A stretch of DNA of 27,699 bases from Glomus cerebriforme (GCA_003550305.1 QKYT01000075.1:1-27699); one strand, 5' to 3'; positions 9,339 through 19,044 are shown, counted from the first letter of the stretch. Program-made: numbers and translations. Notes: generated by a model from the sequence alone, not told the origin.

Positions 9339-10893
9339 GTTAAAGCTCTGAACGGTTCTGGTTCAAATCAAAAACTGAACTAGAACTGAACTGAAAATCT
9401 GGTTCAGTTCCAAAAAATTTTAATCTGAAAATTTTGGTTTGGTTCTGGTTCAGTTCAGTTTTTTTAATAATCTGAACTGGAACTGAACTGAAATCTGAAC
9501 GAAACTGATCAAAAAAAAATTTTTTTTTATTTTAATTTTTTTTTTATTTTTTTTTTTTAATATTTTTTCTTTTTGTAGAAAATAATAAATAAACGAACTG
9601 AACTTCAAGTAAGTATGTTTGCTTTTTTCTTTTATATATTTATTAAAGAGAAACATACTAATATTTTTTCTTTTGTTTGTAAGAATTGCCAGCTGGAGAA
9701 TAACCGAGATTAAAAAAATATTTCAAATGTTTGTTTTTTGTAGATTTATCAGACAAACTTACAAACCAGACTTCAAGGTAAGGGTATTTCTTATTGTTTT
9801 ATTTAATTAAAAAATGTACTATTATTTTTTCCTTTTTTTATAGGGATTGCTAACTGGTAAACAATTAGACTTACTGTAAAGGTGAGTAATTTAAGATTTC
9901 TTTTTCGTATTTTTAGTTTAAAAAGAAACATTTCTAATGTCTCTCTTCTTGTTTTTGTAGGATTTCCCAAACAAATTTACGAACTGGACTTTAAGGTAAA
10001 AGAAAAAGAAAATGTTAGAAATGTTTCTCTTTTAATTAAAATACACAATATTCCTCTAATTATTCACCTTTAAGTTCAATTTATTCACCAGTCAGTAATC
10101 CCTACAAAAAAAAGAAAAGAAACATCCGTATATTTCTTATTTAAGTAAAAAAGATACAATTATACCCCTTTTTCCTTTACCTTAAAGTTCAGTTCATGAA
10201 TTCATCTGGCAATTCTACAAAAATAAAGAAAGAAACGTTAAAAATTTTTCTCTTTTAATTTATATATAACCCCTTTAATTACTCACCTTTAAGTCATTTT
10301 TTCTCCAGCTGGCAATCCTACAAAAAAAACAAAAATGTCAATATATTTCTCAACAATCTACCTTTCCCTACTTATCCTTACCTTGAAGTTTGGTTCATAA
10401 GTTCCAGAAAAAAAGTGTGTCTAAAAGAAAATAAAGCTATTCTAAAAAAAAGAAGTTAGTTAATTACAGAAATATATAATAATTAATCAACACCTCACCA
10501 TTATAATGAAATAAAATCAAAATTCTTCTGTTTTATTATTAGCGAATAACTCATCTAAAAGAAAATAAAGTCGCTCTGAGAAATGATAATTAGTTTAAAT
10601 TTATAAATAAAAAAAATAAAATATTGTTTAGTCCGCAAAAATCTAAAAAAAAATTTTTTTTAATTATAAATATAAAAAAAAATTTAATTGGATCTGAACC
10701 AAAAAATTTCAGTTCAGTTCGGTACATTTTAAACCCGGACCCAGTTCAGAAAATTTATGAAAAATTAAATGCCGGCCTGAATCTGACCCAGGTGGATTTA
10801 AAATAATTTCAGCTGGTCTGGACCCAGATTTCAGGCTGGATCCAGACCGGGTTTTAAGCCTGGACCCAGCCTATTGCAGGCCTCTAACTGATA
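9339..10893. mobile_element. Fold-back element with hAT-like, CTGAAC-rich ends
   Basis: The left end (TAAAGCTCTGAACGGTTCTG, from 9340) and the complement of the right end (TAGAGGCCTGCAATAGGCTG, near 10888) are diverged inverted repeats. Both are followed by many CTGAAC/GTTCAG or GGACCC/GGGTCC hexamers (9350-9510; 10690-10870). Terminal TARAGSYCTG with subterminal GG(T/C)YC repeats resembles hAT elements of other genomes (family knowledge). Poly-A/poly-T blocks at 9511-9570 and 10640-10680 mirror each other, and the centre holds an inverted cassette array (separate entry). No transposase was seen. The bases flanking the two ends do not form a convincing 8-bp duplication, so the exact boundaries are uncertain. 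Confidence 0.6.
9579..10410. repeat. Palindromic array of exon-like 30-38 bp cassettes with splice-type borders
   Basis: Five units on the plus strand (cores at 9579-9608, 9684-9713, 9744-9777, 9844-9881, 9961-9995) are followed by four on the minus strand (10101-10068, 10214-10181, 10317-10287, and one starting at 10382). The cores share a pattern near GATTGCCAGCTGGTGAAT then GAACTGAACTTTAAG. Most are preceded by a pyrimidine tract plus TAG and followed by GTAAG or GTGAG. Spacers are mostly 64-79 nt, matching introns of AT-rich fungi. Paired donor positions add up to 20062-20064 for three successive pairs (9996+10067, 9882+10180, 9778+10286), so the array is a real palindrome about 10031. 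Core lengths are not multiples of three and no shared frame is seen. Confidence 0.75.
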
Positions 10894-10894
10894 G

Positions 10895-11427
10895 TATGTT
10901 TCTGTCATTACAGATTTATGATAAGAAATACAAGCTTTAAGTCCAACTTTTTTAAGGTTACGATGTATAGTGTTATGAGAAATAGGTTGCCTTCCTTGGG
11001 CTGTCCAGACAGTTGCAAGTTTTTTTGCACAAAGTCAACAATTTTTACTGTCTTTTTTAACAAGAGCTTTAAGCCTTTGCTGAGCTGGTAAGTTAAGGAG
11101 TGGAGAATGGCCACTTTGTTTTTTTGGTATTAAGGAGTGTGTTTCATGATAGCGTTTAATTATATCATTAACAGTTGATTTCTCACACCCCAGTTGTTTA
11201 GCAATTGTATGATATGACTGTCTGCATTTGTAACCATAAATGATTGTACCACAAGTTTTTGGGGTAAGTGGTTTCATTTTTCTGAAAGTTCTAGAAAGAA
11301 TGTGATGCAGGAAATTGATTTATTGTGATCTTAAGTACAAAATCATTGTTTGTTTACATCATAATAACACGTGATGATTAATATAATTTTAGCAAAACTA
11401 AGTGTCCAGATAATTTTGGTGACCATC
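10895..11427 (-). pseudogene. Tc1-like transposase, N-terminal fragment with terminal repeat
   Basis: Tc1/mariner transposases cut and paste elements at TA sites, using paired N-terminal helix-turn-helix domains and a DDE catalytic domain. From ATG 11277 the minus strand reads the HTH region (SYHTIAKQLGCEKSTVNDII at about residues 21-40), then the second HTH-like region (GRQPISHNTIHRNLKKVGLK) in the same frame after one in-frame TGA at about residue 81, probably from CGA. Similarity stops after MTE near 10900, before any catalytic Asp, so the element is cut by the neighbouring fold-back. Upstream, minus-strand GGTCACCAAAATTATCTGG (about 11423-11405) is a typical Tc1 terminal repeat, next to a TA. 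It lies inside a gypsy Gag pseudogene. Confidence 0.85.
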
Positions 11428-12088
11428 TATATTAGCAATAGCAGCTCTGTTAAAGATTTCAATCCATTCATAAGGATCTTCCTCATCTTTTCCATAAAAA
11501 TCTGGAACTTTAACAAGTGATAATTCATGAGCAGGAACTTGTACTTAAGCATTAACTTGAGGTTAACTTTGTCCTTGGATTGCTTGAGCTAATAAGTTTA
11601 TTTGTTGGGTATTTTAATTTAAATTCTGGATAAAAGCGTCAAACTGATTTTGATTCATAACTAGAGGGTTATTTTGTAATGGAGATGGAGATTGGTTAAA
11701 TATTTTCTAATAAGGTATTAGTTATAGGATTGCTAAAACTAAAGGTAACTTCAAATATTCTATGAATATAGAAATAAAGTTCCAACAGGAAAGAATTAAT
11801 TACTTGGAATTATATGCTTTATAATAATTTAGCTATTAATTTAATAAGATAGTTAAGTTCAGCTGTCTGAATATTTTGAGTTATTAGTTAAAAAATAGCA
11901 ACTATAGCACCAGTACAAAGTTCAGTGTTATAATGAATATGTATCCACTGCCAAAAGCGTAAGAATTCTACAGATAATCTTGCTACTGGTAGAGGAGGGT
12001 AACAGATTTAACAATAAACTTTTCTAGATGAATTGTTTCCTATTTGGTAGGCTCTTAAATGTTGGTTTATTTGGTCTTCTGATGTAAT
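11428..12088 (-). pseudogene. Ty3/gypsy retrotransposon Gag pseudogene, 5' part
   Basis: Gag forms the particle of LTR retrotransposons. The clearest part is 11658-11428: a Gln/Asn-rich start (MNQNQFDAFIQNL) followed by LVKVPDFYGKDEEDPYEWIE and IFNRAA, a typical fungal gypsy Gag motif. It carries three in-frame TAA stops in Gln-rich context. Upstream (12088-11660) the same strand reads further protein-like sequence (ARLSVEFLRFWQWIHIHYN) with more stops and one frame change, probably the Gag N-terminal region or leader. Reading ends at the Tc1 terminal repeat next to a TA; the rest of Gag and Pol is absent from the window. The candidate LTR lies just upstream (12190-12846), in the correct order. 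Confidence 0.75.
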
Positions 12089-12189
12089 ATAATATAGCAT
12101 AAATTAAGTAGTATATCACTCTAATTTATAACCTGACAGGAATTATCACTTTGTTAATCTGGAACAATCCATCATCCAAATTAACTATG

Positions 12190-12846
12190 AATAACTTCAG
12201 GGATTTTATTAAGCTAAAAGTTATTCATATTATATAATTATAAAATTTATACATTGAATTACAACACTAAATAATAAAATAAAATAAAAAGAAATACAAA
12301 ATAAAAGAACAGTCATATCAAAATAACAGAATAATCCTAATTAGACTAATTAACAGAACGAATCAAATTAACTACCCTAAGATTACCCTACTTTACCATG
12401 ATTCCTTCCCTAATCTAACTAAAAGCCAGAGTCCAATAAAAAAGGCAACTGCTCCCTTTAGAATCCTTCAACCCCATCCTCAAAAAGTCTAGAGCCTACT
12501 CCAGAAACTAAACAAAGCTATTACAACTGTGCGAAACCCCAGAGGAAATAAAATCCATTTGGACCAAAGACTGCCAAATTTAATAGAGAATTCAATCTAT
12601 TGCGAAGCCAAGGGAAAAGATGTTAATAAAAGAGCACGAGGAGTATGTAGAGCGGTAGTGTTAACAAGACGAAGCTTGGAACATTTATGATGAAATGTAA
12701 TGAATAACTTCAGAAAGACAATAGCTTTGAAATTTTCCACACGCAAATTGAAGGTGCAATGTAAAGTTACAAAGTTTATATAAGTTAGGAACTTAGAAAT
12801 TTTAAAGAGGATGGTTCTTTTATTGTAGTAATTCTAAACTACAGAA
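12190..12846 (-). repeat. Candidate LTR of the gypsy element
   Basis: It lies directly upstream of Gag on the minus strand. It has better-balanced base composition than its surroundings, a TATA-like TTATATAAAC at 12784-12775, and a TGTAGT...ACTACA inverted end near 12840. A 14-bp direct repeat ATGAATAACTTCAG occurs at 12187-12200 and 12700-12713. No second LTR lies in the window, so the boundaries cannot be confirmed, and no clear tRNA primer site was identified. Confidence 0.4.
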
Positions 12847-12911
12847 CTCACTATCAAGTCCTTAAGAAAAAATACAGAGATATTTATATAAAATAAAATA
12901 TATATAAGTTA

Positions 12912-13317
12912 ATAATAAATATAATAAGGGTGTTACTATGTGGCGACCTGTCGCCATAGCGACCCCTATAATTCCGGCCAAAATTAAGTGATCGGCAAAA
13001 AATTATCCTTTTTTGGAATTTTGTGTAATGCAAAACTTTGATTTTCGAGAGAAAAATTGCCTTTTTTTGGGTTGTGTAACGTTACATTAATTCCAAATAA
13101 GGAAATTCCGACCGGCGTTATAAAATTTGGGCAAAATTAAACATGTAATGAATAACATGTGACAAATAGGCTTTTTCATGCCGAAAAAATTCTGTTCCTA
13201 GAATAAATAGTAAAAATGGAAAACTAGGAATGTGACACAGAGGTGACAAATTATTTGTATATGAAGTCACGTGACAGGGGTCGCCAATTCCTTTTTTCCA
13301 TATAATAAATATAATAA
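12912..13317 (+). mobile_element. MITE family 1, copy B with 16-bp flanking duplication
   Basis: Same family and orientation as copy A. The core blocks are intact (about 13080-13230) and CpG-rich. The left tip at 12942-12955 is a perfect hairpin GGCGAC, CT, GTCGCC; the right tip reads GTCACGTGACAGGGGTCGCC near 13266-13285. The element is flanked by identical 16-bp sequences ATAATAAATATAATAA at 12912-12927 and 13302-13317. This could be a long target duplication or insertion within a simple repeat. It sits head to head with copy C. Confidence 0.75.
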
Positions 13318-13327
13318 AAAGAAAAAA

Positions 13328-13729
13328 GTAATTTATCGACCGGTCGATGCATCGACCCTGTCACGTGACATATTATATCACATGACATATCTATATAATA
13401 ATTTGTCACCCTCCGCGTCACATCGTAGTTTTCCATTTTTACTATTTATTCTAGGGACAGAATTTTTTCGGTATGATAAATACTATTTGTCACATGTTAT
13501 TCATCACATGTTTAATTTTGCCCAAATTTTATAACGCTGGCCAAAATATCCTTATTTGAATCTTAGGTAACGTTACACAATCCAAAAAAGGCAATTTTGT
13601 TTCTCTCAAAAATTGAAATTTGGATTACGCAAGATTCCTAAAAAGGCAATTTAGTTGCAGATTATTTAATTCCGGCCGGAATTATGAATCACGTGAAGGG
13701 GTCGATGCATCGACCGGTCGATAAATTAC
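13328..13729 (-). mobile_element. MITE family 1, copy C (inverted)
   Basis: Near-perfect terminal inverted repeats of about 31 bp begin GTAATTTATCGACCGGTCGA at 13328 and end with the complement at 13729. Each tip contains the perfect 14-bp palindrome ATCGACCGGTCGAT (13335-13348 and 13709-13722), followed by GCATCGACC. A CACGTG box sits just inside each end. The interior matches copy B reversed, so B and C form an imperfect inverted repeat of about 800 bp with a short AT-rich spacer. Reading frames across it are products of the repeat. Confidence 0.85.
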
Positions 13730-13904
13730 AAAATCCTAATAAAAATAATAATTATAATAACTATAAATAATATAATAAAAATAATAAATATAAACTATAT
13801 AAATCTAATCTAAATTATAAACATTATAACGTTTATCAGGTTTATAGCTAAGATTACCTATATGTATAATGCAGTAAACTATATCACAAACAAATCACGT
13901 GTAT
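13730..13904. other. AT-rich spacer
   Basis: ATAATAAT-type low-complexity sequence followed by an unremarkable AT-rich stretch; no gene recognised. Confidence 0.6.
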
Positions 13905-13984
13905 CATCAGAACTGAACCAATTTTCTGGTTCAGACCTAGAACTGGATTAAAACTGGACCAAACTGAACCGTTTGGAGCTTTAA
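13905..13984 (-). repeat. Solo end of the CTGAAC-rich hAT-like family
   Basis: Read on the minus strand from 13984, the sequence TAAAGCTCCAAACGGTTCAG matches the left end of the 9.34-kb element (TAAAGCTCTGAACGGTTCTG). It continues with GGTCCAG/GTTCAG hexamers. The opposite end is not visible nearby, so it is a solo or truncated terminus. Confidence 0.6.
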
Positions 13985-14226
13985 TAAGCACTCCTTTCCT
14001 TAAAGCACAAATAATTTGATCTAAACTTTTTTATATAAAAAATGCCTCCTTTATAATCACTTTATTAATTAAAAATATAATCACACCAATCATCAGTCTT
14101 ATATCATAGTAAATATAAGAAAAATTCCTTATTTATAAGCACACTAATCGTATGATCTGATAATATGACTAAAACTATCCTAGCATTACCAACAAAATTT
14201 CACTTTCACATGATATATGATGTAGC
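13985..14226. other. AT-rich spacer with TTTATAAGCAC-like motifs
   Basis: No gene. Three scattered motifs (GCACTCCTTTCC at about 13987, GCCTCCTTTATAATCAC at about 14040, CCTTATTTATAAGCAC at about 14129) loosely resemble the pogo-type terminal motif at 21.57 kb and may be remnants of such an end. Positions 14219-14226 are the left target duplication of the next element. Confidence 0.35.
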
Positions 14227-14460
14227 AGGATCCCGAACAATACTGAAATAGGTAACAAAAAAAAACGCGTAAAATAAGCCAAAATAATCATGTAAATCTT
14301 TCCTTTTTTAGATAATTTTCAATAATGTTGGCCAGAATATTATTACCTTTTTTGGTAACTCACTGGCATTATTGTAATTCCGGCCCCGAAAAAATGCGTA
14401 GAGCTAATAGTAAATTTTTTCTAATTTCTTGTTACCTATTTATATATTGCTTGGGGTCCT
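14227..14460. mobile_element. hAT-like MITE with 8-bp target duplication, copy 2 (234 bp)
   Basis: Inverted ends of about 32 bp (AGGATCCCGAACAATACTGA left; right complement AGGACCCCAAGCAATATATA), both continuing into AATAGGTAACAA. The element is flanked by perfect 8-bp duplications GATGTAGC at 14219-14226 and 14461-14468. It shares its end type and internal AAATAAGCCAAAATAAT-like and TAGAGCTAATAG-like words with the 571-bp element at 511-1081, so it is a shorter family member. Non-coding. Confidence 0.85.
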
Positions 14461-14468
14461 GATGTAGC

Positions 14469-15643
14469 GCAGATTGGTATCTAAACTTTTATTGGTTCAA
14501 AAATTTGTATAACTAATTTTAAAGCCACTGAAAAAAACTGAACTTTAAAAAAAAATTTTTTTCTTTAACATATTTCAGTTCTATTTCACAAGTTTATTTT
14601 TTTTAATGGACTGTCAATGTTATTCTTAACTATTAATATTCATTTATTAAATTAAAGTCACAAATATATGCTCTTTTTCTCTTTATAATGAGCTAAATTT
14701 TAGTGTTATCAAAGTTTTTAAAGTTTATTATAAATGTTAAATTATACTATATTTTAGGTAATTTTTTTTATTGAAAGTTTATTATATTCATTGATAAAAA
14801 TACTTTTTATAATATAATTAAAGCTTCTTACAATGTACAGAATATGTAAGATTCTTTCTAGATATGAAAATTTTATAACTTCTTTATTTATTTTAAAAGA
14901 ATTTTATATGAATTTTTCTTACCTTATTCTAACTCTAAATTTTAATTTTAGGAATGACTCTATTTAAAAAAACTTTTTTTATTTTTATTATTAATTAGAT
15001 CTTTTAATTTTTAGAGAAAATTATTTACTTTATTTTTAACTTTAAATAATATAGCGTTAAAATATTTATTTTTTGATTTTTATGATTTTTTTGTAATAAT
15101 TTTTTAAATTTTAAAATATTTGTTTGTTAATTCAGGAATTAGTATATATAATATTTTATAATAGATTGTATTTTTTTGCAATTTATAAAAAAGAATGAAA
15201 TTTCATGAAAAAAAGGTTTTAAAAAAATAAAAAAAAAAATTGTCTATTATCAGTTATGTACAATTGAATGTAATAATATTTTATTTGAATATTGTTAATT
15301 ATAATTATGTAGGTGTAAGCAAATGTTGCAGGTTTATGCCACTTATATCTGTAGTTGTGCATTGGCTTTTGATTTCATTATCACAATAGAGAACAGTCAT
15401 TAATAACTTCATTTTTTTGGTTTATTTTTTTGCATAAAAATAAATTATATCATCATATTAGTTTTAAAAATTAAATAAGATATAAAAAAATTAAACTTAC
15501 TATTTATTAAAAATTAATTCAAAAAGTGGGTATTATTTGTATGCCCTTTTCATATTAAGGGTATAGTTTTTTTTTGCCTATATTTTTCAATTTTCTCAAC
15601 TATTTCAATGACTTAAGTAAAATTTTTTTTTTACATTTTTAAC
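14469..15643. other. AT-rich spacer, no gene recognised
   Basis: More than 1 kb of very AT-rich sequence. A less AT-rich patch (about 15300-15400) contains no recognisable motif. The last 200 bases may include the 3' flank of the MULE. Confidence 0.6.
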
Positions 15644-17275
15644 CTATTTAATATTACTAGCTTCTTTTTGTTCTTTAAGAAGACTAAGTACCTTTGTTGT
15701 TGAATTTATCAATTCATCATAAAGTGCATTACAATCTTTTATTGATTTATTTAAATTTTGCATATCAGTATTATCATATATGCTAAATAAATTTGCTTGC
15801 ATGTCAATAAAATCTTCATTCATTTCAGTTAAAAAGGAAGGTTGGTTATTTCTTTTTAAATGCTAAAAAAAATTAGGAGTTACTAACCCTTTCTGTTGAA
15901 CTAGATGTTTACAAATCCCAAATCGATTTGTTAAATAAAAGGGACATTTACATATCCATTGGCTTATATCTGTTATATATATTTTATTAACAGTATATAC
16001 TGATAATTCTTTCCATTCAGATTTTAATTGTTTTATCCATTCAGATTTTTTTCTGCCAGATTGAATCTGTTGCAATTTTTGCTGTTGATGAATAATTACT
16101 TTTATCATTAAAATAAATATTATAAGATCAAGATATGACTGGAAAAATTTGTAAAGAAAATCTCTTTTTATAATCTTTTAATACTCTTCTACAAATATTG
16201 TAGTTTTAAGAACTGGAATTTTTTTTACAAAATTCATACATTTCTTGAATTGCAGTTTTTTATATTGCTATATTAGTAAAAAACTGACCATTACTTGTTG
16301 GAATTAATGGGTATTGGTAAAGATATTTTTTCATTAATTTCCAAATAGTTTCATGATATTCTTTAAGACAAAATTTTTGTGATTGTATAATATTATTAAA
16401 TGAAAATTGGATACCAAGTTCAGATAAAGAATTAAAAGAGAAATTTCTATTGCTTTATTACTTGTTAATCATATCATAATTGCTTTTTTCATATGCTACT
16501 TGCATAATTGAACTTTAATTCCTTTTCAAGTAAAACGCATAGCATTAATTTGTGCAAAATCCTTATCTGTAAATATAAATTCTGGATATATTCCCATATT
16601 ATGCAATTTATTCAGAAAATTCTGAATAATTGTAGTATGTATTCCTTCTTCATATTTTCCATTATTCTCTAAAAATAAATAAGCCAAAGAAAATCCTATA
16701 CTATTTATTTCTGCATAAAAATTATACAATTTAAATCCAAAATTGTTGGTATTATCTTTTAAATTTAAAAATTTATCGTTCAATTTAGTATGTTTTTATT
16801 GCAATAAATAAATTAAATAAAAATTAAAAAATTACTTACATGTTGCATCAATGCTATACTCATGAATTTCAATATTCATTCATTTAAAATATTCATAAAA
16901 TCCTATTTCAACAGCTAAAGTATAAACAGGTTGTATTTCTTCTAAAATAATTTGATAATTTTCTTTCTTAATCCATAGTTTTGCAAATTCAAATGCATTT
17001 TAATGGCATTTATATTTAGTTTGTCCTAACTGTATCTACCAAAAATGGATTTATTTTTGCTGAATTAATGAATCTAATCCTTTATCAATAAGTCATGCAT
17101 AAATTTCTTATAGTAACAGATTAACATTTTTTTTAATAAAATCCTTGATGTTTTGAGGTATTTTTGTAATTTTTGGTTATGCATATATAGAATTATACTG
17201 TAAAGTTACTTCTGTTATTTTCATCACTTCATTAATGGTAATTTTAATAAAACTATTACATTTGAATCTCTCCAT
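15644..17275 (-). pseudogene. MULE (Mutator-like) transposase pseudogene with SWIM zinc finger
   Basis: MULE transposases are DDE enzymes of Mutator-like elements. On the minus strand from ATG 17275: an N-terminal region (ERFKCNSFIKI, later IHFW); the first catalytic Asp in SIDAT near 16850; an intron donor GTAAGT immediately after it; then FYAEINSIGFSLAYLFLENN and the second catalytic block FIFTDKDFAQINA (about 16545-16585). A broken CxxxH helper region follows (QLCK, stop, HMKKA). The C-terminal SWIM finger CKCPFYLTNRFGICKH lies at about 15905-15955. Introduced stops include TGA and TAG at positions normally Trp and TGA at a usual Arg. No AG acceptor is evident at the expected intron end. 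The main catalytic block (16783-16526) and the SWIM part (16108-15863) remain open. No terminal repeats were identified. Confidence 0.9.
16781..16848 (-). other. Probable intron inside the MULE transposase
   Basis: A GTAAGT donor directly follows the SIDAT codons on the minus strand, and coding similarity resumes about 55-65 nt later. The family usually has an uninterrupted DATY motif, so the break sits right inside the catalytic signature. No clean AG acceptor is visible (TTGCAATAAAA is found at the expected place), so the acceptor has probably been lost. Confidence 0.5.
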
Positions 17276-17987
17276 TGCTAGTGTATTCTGATATTTTGTA
17301 CAATCTTGATATTGTCACTGACACCTGCCATATGTCGATAGACTAAAATTAATACTCAATCCATTTATACTTGGTTTAAATATTATAACTTCTTATTTTC
17401 TTTTATAACCTTAAATTTAACTTTTAAAATGCGATAGTTTCCCTTGATTTAAATAACTTTACATTAAATAATTAAAATGGGATAATTTCCTATACTTTAT
17501 TCCTTTGACTTTAATATTCAATATTAATTAACTCTCAGGTGAACCATGAGTATATTCAAAATAACTTTTAATAATTAATAATTTTTATTATTTTTATTTC
17601 TTTAAGCTTGAAAGCTGAAAAAAAAAAATTTAATTAAAATCTTTTCTCCCTGAATTTATATATTTTTGTTTTACTAAACTATGTTTCACTAATCTACTTG
17701 TAATACTATAAATGATCTTTAATTCTTCAATTTTCTATAAATGATTCTTCAATTCTTCAATTTCCTATAATCCTATAATTCCTTGCAATGTTTATAAATA
17801 AACTAAACTATAAATAAACTTGAACTATAAATAAACTAAACTATAAATAAACTATTTAAAATATAAATATTAATTCTTATACTACAAATATTATAACTAA
17901 CTGTAATCTTTATGTGATCTATCCTATATCTTTGGTTACAATATTTCTGAGGTTTGCATGTTAATATGTCTCTTTATGAACAAAAAT
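17276..17987. other. AT-rich spacer with small tandem repeats
   Basis: No gene. TTCTTCAATT repeats at about 17700-17765 and four copies of CTATAAATAAACT at about 17795-17850 are the only visible structure. Confidence 0.6.
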
Positions 17988-17995
17988 ACCAATAT

Positions 17996-18547
17996 CACTG
18001 GTCAAAAACTGATCTATCTTACAGATATTTTACAGATATCTTATAAATATCGGGTACCCAAAATGCGTAAATTCTGCTATACATCGGGTACCCAATATGT
18101 ATACTATAGAATTAAAAAATACAATTTATTAATTATCTCGCTATCCAGTGATCATAAAAGGATGAAATATAGCTCATTCGATTCGCCTCACTGAGACGTA
18201 TCGAATGGTACTAATATCGCATTTCTAGGTGCGATAGATGCTGAGATATTCGATAAATCGTAAAAAAAAAAATAAAAAATGCCGATTTGTCAAATATCTC
18301 GACATCTATCGCACCTAGAAATGCGATATTAGTACCATTCGATACGTCTCAGTGAGGCGAATCGAATGAGCTATATTTCATCTTTTTATGATCACTGGAT
18401 AGCGAGATAATTAATAAATTGTATTTTTTAATTCTATAGTATACATATTGGGTACCCGATGTATAGCAGAATTTACGCATTTTGGGTACCCGATATTTAT
18501 AAGATATCTGTAAGATATCTGTAAGATAGATCAGTTTTTGACCAGTG
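17996..18547. repeat. Near-perfect 552-bp palindrome (fold-back element)
   Basis: Two 265-bp arms (17996-18260 and 18283-18547) are reverse complements with six mismatches, all transitions, around a 22-base A-rich loop. Each arm carries two GGGTACCC palindromes (18052-18059, 18086-18093 and mirror positions). Each also has a nested stem CATTCGAT/ATCGAATG (18175-18182, 18200-18207) and a second stem ATCGCA/TGCGAT. The arm's inner half is about 70% similar to the centre of the pogo-type MITE at 25967-26284, so the families are related. Open frames of 78 and 84 codons here are mirror images of each other and not genes. Confidence 0.9.
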
Positions 18548-18654
18548 TATGTTATAGTATTTTTTCCTACATATAAGTGATGATAGCTTTTTAAATAAAG
18601 CATATAAAAAAATAATACTTTAATTAATATATAATGCTCCCCAAAGAAAAAATT

Positions 18655-19044
18655 TTAATAAAATCTTATAAAAACATATGTCCATATAAAATCATCTACA
18701 TCTTTAACAAATTTAACTAATTCATCAGCTATATCTTTTGCTGGTTTATTAAAAGATGAAATATCTATTTTACATTGAAAATGAAAAGACAATATATTTT
18801 CTGTATCATTTTCAAGTTGTATTAGAAAAAGTTGCAAAAGTTGTGCAATATAATCACAAAAACTATTTGGTTCTATTATTTCTAAAGAATCCTTATTTTC
18901 TTGCTCCATATTTTCATTTTCATTAGTCTCAACATGTCTTTTTTTTGTGTTATTATGTTGTTTAATGTAACAATTATTACATGTACAAAATTATTTCAAG
19001 ATTCCTTTTGCTCCAAGACTTATAAATTCATTAGTAGGTTTCAT
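18655..19044 (-). pseudogene. Unknown small acidic protein with Cys motif, one stop
   Basis: From ATG 19044 the minus strand reads about 129 codons to TAA 18655, with a single in-frame TAA at codon 18 (Lys-stop-Phe). An intact shorter start is at 18909. After the stop comes FCTCNNCYIKQH (a Cys pattern like a small zinc knuckle), a Lys/Arg patch, an acidic Glu/Asn stretch, then a helical-looking region (DYIAQLLQLFLIQLENDTEN; ISSFNKPAKDIADELVKFVK; DVDDFIWTY). I do not recognise the family. It is divergent from the Tigger gene (start codons 302 bp apart) and lies beside the 18-kb palindrome. It could be an accessory gene of a transposon or a domesticated fragment; function unknown. Confidence 0.5.

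Noticed and set aside
9357..9372. tRNA B-box-like GGTTCAAATC
   Set aside because: It is part of the CTGAAC/GGTTC hexamer repeat, with no A box or cloverleaf.
13251..13534. Overlapping reading frames on both strands in MITE copies B and C
   Set aside because: Explained by the inverted MITE pair; no protein-like features.
17958..18603. Two highly similar reading frames on opposite strands
   Set aside because: They are mirror images produced by the palindrome arms, not duplicated genes.
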